The notes below the pieces were generated by a model. That model ran no database searches. It had not been told where the DNA came from and worked only from the letters and a program-made list of their open reading frames with translations. 8,467 nucleotides of DNA from assembly GCA_044433365.1 (NCBI GenBank), contig JAWXTR010000111.1:1-8467 (forward strand), in the 5' to 3' direction. Within the stretch, counting starts at the first letter, position 1. Each line of letters starts with the position of its first letter. The position numbers were made by a program, and so were the translations under genes. Shown here piece by piece: positions 4,639 to 8,467 of the stretch. Source of the DNA: CAMQVM01 sp044433365. GTDB taxonomy: Bacteria > Bacteroidota > Bacteroidia > Bacteroidales > Rikenellaceae.

Positions 4639-7563
4639 ATGAAAGATAATAAATTTTTAAAAGATTGTGCTCAAAAACTATTCGAACTTTACGGTTACGA
4701 TATTTCAGAGCTAAATATAATAATGCCCACCCGACGTGGTGCATCGTTTCTAAAACTAGAGATTGCCTCGCTTATAAAAGAGCGACCAATATGGCAACCT
4801 CAGTTTACCTCTATCAATGCCCTTATGTCGTCGGTAACCTCTCTACGTGAAGCAGAGAGGATAAAACTTATTGTAGAGCTTTATAAGGTGTATAGCCGAT
4901 ACCACAGTGAAACTTTCGACAAGTTCTATTTCTGGGGAGGGGTTATTCTATCGGATTTTGATACTATAGATAACTACAAAGTAGATGCAAAGCTACTTTA
5001 CTCAAATATAAACGATATAAAAGAGCTTGAAGAGCGTTTCGACTACCTCTCTGAGGAGCAAAAGGAGATGATTTTGCGCTTTTGGGGTACTTTTCGTATG
5101 GGCCGAGACCAATCTTCATCGCAAAAAGAGTTCTTGAAGATATGGAACACTCTCTATGCTATTTACAGTGAGTTCAGAAAGGAGTTGGAAAAGCAGGGTA
5201 TCGGATATGGTGGTATGATATACCGTAAAGCTGCTGAGGTGCTTACTAAAGATAGCTCTATAGAGTCGCTTACCGATAAACGATACGTAGTGATTGGGTT
5301 TAATGCTCTTTCGGAGTGTGAGTCTGCTCTCTTTGACTACCTAAAGGAGCAGTGTGATTCGCTGTTTTTTTGGGACTTCGACAACTACTATATAGACGAT
5401 AAATTTCAAGAGGCAGGAATGTTTATCCGTCAAAATATCGTTAGGTATGGTGATGCTATTAGAGATTGTGGGGGCGTATTAGTGCAAGATGGTTCGGGTA
5501 AATTTAACAAAAATGATGACGATAATAAAGATAACTTTGTTAAAGAGAAAAATATTACAATTATTGATTCTCCATCCGAAACTTTAGCCTGTAAATATGT
5601 CGGAGAGATACTCGATAGCTTATCAAAAGCAAAGGGTGCACCGCTATCAAGAGAGACAGCTGTAATACTTACAAACGAGTCGCTTCTGATTCCTCTTCTA
5701 TATTCTATTCCTGATAGTGTGGAGAACCTAAATGTAACCTCTGGTTATCCCCTAAAGTCGACTGCTGCCTACCATCTTATAAACTCTCTTATAAAACTAC
5801 ACTATAGTGCAGATATACGAGATGGAAAGGTGCGTTTCTACCATAAAGAGCTTTTTAGATTGCTATCAAACTACTACATTCAAAGTATACTCACAAAAGA
5901 GGAGAGCGAGCAGTTTGAAAAGGTACGAGTAGACTCTATCGAGAATATGAATATCTACATAGATGAAAAAAAGCTTACGATAAATCCTTTTTCTACTTTG
6001 CTTTTCTCTACCACTTCCGATATATACCTACTATGCGATAAACTAGAGCAGATATTTAAGCAGATAGTAGCTCTACTACCAGAAGATTTTCCAGCAGAAG
6101 AGTTGGAGTATATAAATAGAGCTTTAGAGGTGGTAATTCGCCTACGTAATTCAATGGAGGGGTGTGATGATATTGTTACGATGAATGTATTTTACTCTCT
6201 GCTTGAGAAATATCTTAGCAGTAGCAGTGTTACTTTTGAGGGAGAACCGCTAATTGGTATGCAGGTGATGGGTATTTTGGAGAGTCGTAATCTTGATTTT
6301 GAAAATGTAGTTATTCTTTCGCTTAGTGAGGATAACTACCCAAGTATAAACTCTCTAAATTCGTTAATTCCATCGAACCTACGCTATGGTTACAACCTAC
6401 CAACTACCGCAAACCATGAGGCGATGTACTCCTACTATTTTTATAGGCTTTTAGAGCGTTCAAAAAATGTATATCTACTATATAGCTCTTATGCAGGAGA
6501 GAGTCTAAGTGGTGAGCCGAGTAGATATCTTCATCAACTGCTATTGGAATCACCACACAAAGAATCTATTAAGAGAGTAAATCTTAATCTTGATATTATT
6601 TCACCCCAGAGAGATGAATTAGTGGTTGAAAAAGATGAAAAGATTGCCGATAAGTTAAAGCAATATCTTACAGGTGGGCGCACACTTAGTGCCTCGTCGC
6701 TCTATGATTTTGTGGAGTGTCCGCTAAGATTCTATTTTTCTTCTATTGAACGTATTCGACCACCTTTCGAAATTTCAGAAGAGATAGATAGCGCAACAAG
6801 TGGTTCTATACTACATAGAGTGTTGGAGGTTATATATCAAAAGGCAAAAAATTGTGAGGGAGTTCAGTTTTTAGTAGCTTTAAAAAGTCTATTGATAAGT
6901 GAAGAGTTTGATAGAGTATTGGTAGATGCCTTTACTGAGCGGTTAAATATCGATTCTTCTCAATTTTCAGGTAGAGTTGAGGCGAAAATCGTGGAGGTGC
7001 GCCAATTAGCACAAAATATTATCAATTATGATATTGAAAAAGGGCAAGATTTTGTTCTGAATCAGAGTGAGTGTAAGATAAATGGAAAAGTGAGTTTTAA
7101 AAATTGCGATGGTGAGGATAGAGAGGTTGGATTCTTTGGGATTATTGATAGGGTAGATACTCTATCTGATGGGCGTGTAAGAATTATTGACTACAAAAGC
7201 GGAAAGAGCAATCATAAATGTAAATCTCTTGGCGATATAATGCAGCCTACTGCCTCTGAGCGAAGTAAACCTATATTTCAAACGCTTCTTTACTCTCTTC
7301 TGTATCGTAAAATGAGGGGTGTAGATGTTCGTCCGTCGCTTTACCATGCACGTGATATATCTAGCGAAAACTATACAGAACTAATAACAATAGGTAAAGA
7401 GCAAATCGAAACTTTTAGCTCTGTTGAGGAGCAATATACCCAAAATTTGGAGGATGTACTATCGCAGTTATTTAATAGAGATATTGCCTTCTATCAAACC
7501 AACAATAGCGACTCTTGCAGCTATTGTCTATTTAATTCTATTTGTTGGAGTGGAAAGGGGTAG
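4639..7563 (+). CDS. addB: AddB-like PD-(D/E)XK nuclease with helicase-like region and Fe-S cluster site
   Basis: This 974-residue cytoplasmic protein is probably the B subunit of an AddAB-type helicase-nuclease that resects double-strand breaks for RecA-dependent repair. The N-terminus has PTRRGASFLKLEIA (30-43), where AddB proteins place their first helicase motif. No GKT/GKS Walker A is present, so ATP-driven unwinding would rely on the partner. MGILESRNLDFENVVILSLSEDNYP (residues 544-568) resembles the late UvrD-type helicase motifs. The C-terminal RecB-like nuclease shows H726, D837 in IIDRVD, D851 and K853 in DYKSGK, and Q881. The Fe-S cluster ligands are C694 in FVECPLRF and the C-x2-C-x5-C set C960, C963, C969. 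The family call is strong and the pairing is inferred: no AddA-like gene is in the window. It lies 90 bp after the Omp85 gene on the same strand and converges with the YbjN-like gene. The start is supported by the hydrophobic first helix and strand (LKDCAQKLF to LNIIMP). Confidence 0.85.
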   Translation: MKDNKFLKDCAQKLFELYGYDISELNIIMPTRRGASFLKLEIASLIKERPIWQPQFTSINALMSSVTSLREAERIKLIVELYKVYSRYHSETFDKFYFWGGVILSDFDTIDNYKVDAKLLYSNINDIKELEERFDYLSEEQKEMILRFWGTFRMGRDQSSSQKEFLKIWNTLYAIYSEFRKELEKQGIGYGGMIYRKAAEVLTKDSSIESLTDKRYVVIGFNALSECESALFDYLKEQCDSLFFWDFDNYYIDDKFQEAGMFIRQNIVRYGDAIRDCGGVLVQDGSGKFNKNDDDNKDNFVKEKNITIIDSPSETLACKYVGEILDSLSKAKGAPLSRETAVILTNESLLIPLLYSIPDSVENLNVTSGYPLKSTAAYHLINSLIKLHYSADIRDGKVRFYHKELFRLLSNYYIQSILTKEESEQFEKVRVDSIENMNIYIDEKKLTINPFSTLLFSTTSDIYLLCDKLEQIFKQIVALLPEDFPAEELEYINRALEVVIRLRNSMEGCDDIVTMNVFYSLLEKYLSSSSVTFEGEPLIGMQVMGILESRNLDFENVVILSLSEDNYPSINSLNSLIPSNLRYGYNLPTTANHEAMYSYYFYRLLERSKNVYLLYSSYAGESLSGEPSRYLHQLLLESPHKESIKRVNLNLDIISPQRDELVVEKDEKIADKLKQYLTGGRTLSASSLYDFVECPLRFYFSSIERIRPPFEISEEIDSATSGSILHRVLEVIYQKAKNCEGVQFLVALKSLLISEEFDRVLVDAFTERLNIDSSQFSGRVEAKIVEVRQLAQNIINYDIEKGQDFVLNQSECKINGKVSFKNCDGEDREVGFFGIIDRVDTLSDGRVRIIDYKSGKSNHKCKSLGDIMQPTASERSKPIFQTLLYSLLYRKMRGVDVRPSLYHARDISSENYTELITIGKEQIETFSSVEEQYTQNLEDVLSQLFNRDIAFYQTNNSDSCSYCLFNSICWSGKG

Positions 7564-7569
7564 GTGTTG

Positions 7570-7600
7570 ATTATAAATTATAAATTATAAATGATAAATT
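7570..7600 (+). repeat. Left array of a 7-bp AT repeat (ATTATAA)
   Basis: Three exact ATTATAA units are followed by ATGATAA and ATT, starting seven bases after the nuclease stop codon. The array matches the reverse complement of 7815-7845 at 28 of 31 positions, so the two arrays face each other across the long hairpin. AT-rich low complexity makes some matching likely by chance, but the seven-base period is exact. Confidence 0.7.
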
Positions 7601-7637
7601 GTGCGTTCAGTGGTTTTGAAGTATCACCGAAGAAGGT

Positions 7638-7724
7638 GACCCAAAAGCACCCATTTTAAACAAATAACCCTTGTCACAAGCTCTGTGACAAGGGTTATTT
7701 GTTTAAAATGGGTGCTTTTGGGTC
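7638..7724. terminator. Very long perfect hairpin between convergent genes; likely bidirectional terminator
   Basis: The arms 7638-7678 and 7684-7724 are perfectly complementary over 41 bp around a 5-nt loop (AGCTC). Pairing can extend to 7630 and 7732 with one G-U pair and one mismatch. The inner 13 bp (AACCCTTGTCACA with TGTGACAAGGGTT) are followed by ATTTGTTT on both strands, like an intrinsic terminator usable from either side, which suits the convergent genes. The outer 28 bp, including CCCAAAAGCACCC, are not needed for termination and have no T-tract after them. The element could therefore also be a palindromic repeat. The rest of the 281-bp gene-free stretch 7564-7844 shows only AT-rich sequence and the 7-bp repeat arrays. 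Confidence 0.78.
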
Positions 7725-7814
7725 ATCCTCTTACATATAATTAAAGAGATTTGCAAGTCTAAATTATTAACATATTAAAATCCAATCATTTAAAAAAGTT
7801 TACCGAAGTATTGT

Positions 7815-7845
7815 AATTTATAATTAATAATTTATAATTTACAAT
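7815..7845 (-). repeat. Right array of the 7-bp AT repeat, inverted
   Basis: Four heptads (TTATAAT, TAATAAT, TTATAAT, TTACAAT) occupy 7818-7845, and their reverse complement is the ATTATAA unit of 7570-7600. The last base overlaps the stop codon of the YbjN-like gene, so the array lies immediately 3' of that gene just as the left array lies 3' of the nuclease gene. Confidence 0.65.
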
Positions 7846-8318
7846 TAATTAATAACCCCCTTACCAGAGTTACTATCAATAATAAAAGAGTCGAGTGGTG
7901 ACATATCTTTTTTAAATGCAATCTCAACAATATCCTCTACATTTAAATCAATAATTGCAACAGTAGAGGCTATAAATAGGCTAAATTCTTCTATTTGAAG
8001 CTCTCTATCCTTTACATATAGAACCGAACGAGAGCTAAGTCGCCTATTTTCGGTATTAAGAGAAACGGTAGATAGAACAAAATTTTCGTTTATCTCATTT
8101 GCTAGTTGATATATATCAGCAAATGCAGTTTCAGGGATTTTTACAGGGAAAGAGGTCATAAATACGACGCTATGCTCCTCGTGAACCTGAACAACAATAT
8201 CTGTATCGATATTATCGCCAGAATATTGAAAAATTACAACATCATCTTTTTCAATTACCTCATATTTAAACTCAAGAGTGTCGAGATGTACTGCAATTTG
8301 TGTTAATAATGTATTCAT
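7845..8318 (-). CDS. YbjN-like domain protein, function unknown
   Basis: This 157-residue soluble protein has no signal peptide or membrane segment. The pattern fits the YbjN / type III chaperone-like fold: an N-terminal helix (LLTQIAVHLDTL), paired strands (YEVIEKDDVVIFQY, TDIVVQVHEEHSVVFMTSF), a proline-led helix containing LANEINENF at 72-80, a further strand pair (STVSL, SRSVLYVKD) and a long C-terminal helix (EEFSLFIASTVAIIDLNVEDIVEIAF). YbjN proteins have been linked to stress or motility regulation in enterobacteria, but the Bacteroidetes members are uncharacterised. I place it in the family by fold pattern, not by a diagnostic residue. No TAnnTTTG box is seen in the 32 nt between its ATG and the dispersed repeat, so any promoter of its own probably lies in or beyond that repeat. 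Confidence 0.68.
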   Translation of the reverse strand: MNTLLTQIAVHLDTLEFKYEVIEKDDVVIFQYSGDNIDTDIVVQVHEEHSVVFMTSFPVKIPETAFADIYQLANEINENFVLSTVSLNTENRRLSSRSVLYVKDRELQIEEFSLFIASTVAIIDLNVEDIVEIAFKKDMSPLDSFIIDSNSGKGVIN

Positions 8319-8350
8319 AATATTTAAATTTTCGTTTATTTCGTATCATA

Positions 8351-8467
8351 TTAAGTAGGGTAAAATAATTATTGGTGTATTTTTAAAAGTGCTATTGGAG
8401 ATGAGATTTTTTGCTATTGAATCGAAAATATAGTGGTTCTATATTGAGATTTAATAGTGAAAAATAT
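8351..8467 (-). repeat. Right copy of the dispersed 117-bp repeat, upstream of the YbjN-like gene
   Basis: It is the reverse complement of 1-117 with one difference, at 8387. Read toward the YbjN-like gene, it ends 32 nt before the ATG. It therefore occupies the whole visible upstream region of that gene, and the gene's promoter or operator may be carried by the repeat. The window stops inside the repeat, so its full extent is unknown. Confidence 0.93.

Noticed and set aside
4665..4850. Small open frame inside the nuclease gene
   Set aside because: It is out of frame within a well-supported gene and the peptide shows no domain or signal features.
7162..7347. Minus-strand open frame opposite the nuclease domain
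   Set aside because: It is antisense to the catalytic DYKSGK region; its composition is explained by the sense gene.
7638..7724. Retron msr/msd or IS200/IS605 hairpin end
   Set aside because: There is no reverse transcriptase, TnpA/TnpB or effector gene nearby; a single long hairpin between two convergent housekeeping-type genes does not support it.
7570..7845. CRISPR array
   Set aside because: The repeats are 7-bp AT heptads with no unique spacers, and no cas genes are present.
8106..8306. Plus-strand open frame opposite the YbjN-like gene
   Set aside because: It is antisense to a coherent YbjN-like protein, with no recognisable features of its own.
4639..8318. Defence system built from the nuclease and the YbjN-like protein
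   Set aside because: The two genes are convergent and separated by a strong hairpin, so they are not an operon, and the nuclease carries the standard AddB repair-nuclease motif set.
1..8467. Linear plasmid or phage-like replicon with terminal inverted repeats
   Set aside because: There are no replication, partition, terminal-protein or telomere-resolution genes, the cargo is ordinary chromosomal content, a third partial copy of the repeat lies inside, and the exact 80-nt identity at the ends fits an assembly break.

Overview
The window looks like a chromosomal contig from a low-GC member of the Bacteroidales/Bacteroidota. The signs are an AT-rich composition, signal peptides ending just before Gln (YSQ, YGQ), intergenic TAnnTTTG boxes typical of the Bacteroidetes primary sigma factor, no obvious Shine-Dalgarno sequences, and gene families usual for the group. 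I did not compute GC or search any database.

Layout: (1) 1-618 holds no full-size gene. It contains a 117-bp repeat at the very edge, a 177-bp unit bounded by perfect 26-bp inverted repeats, a 38-codon lipoprotein reading frame with a good promoter that runs into that unit, and a terminator. (2) 619-1974, minus strand: a secreted GH29 alpha-L-fucosidase with a C-terminal discoidin-like domain. (3) 2141-4548, plus strand: a YfcE/MJ0936-type metallophosphoesterase overlapping by 16 nt a BamA/TamA-like (Omp85) outer-membrane barrel protein. (4) 4639-7563, plus strand: an AddB-like PD-(D/E)XK nuclease with an Fe-S cluster cysteine set, preceded by a partial copy of the edge repeat. (5) 7564-7844: no gene. 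It holds a 41-bp perfect hairpin flanked by inverted arrays of a 7-bp AT repeat, between convergent genes. (6) 7845-8318, minus strand: a YbjN-like small protein. (7) 8351-8467: the edge repeat again, in inverted orientation.

The protein-coding genes are ordinary for the lineage: glycan scavenging, a phosphoesterase, envelope biogenesis and DNA repair. I see no defence island, phage, insertion sequence with a transposase, CRISPR array, tRNA or rRNA.

The less ordinary content is non-coding. A dispersed repeat family is present in three copies, two of them placed directly upstream of genes in the same relative orientation. There is also a MITE-like or invertible 177-bp unit that appears to have broken a tiny lipoprotein gene, and a very long palindrome between convergent genes. 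The contig ends inside the repeat, and the two ends are identical for exactly 80 nt. This fits an assembly break at a multi-copy sequence better than a true linear replicon.
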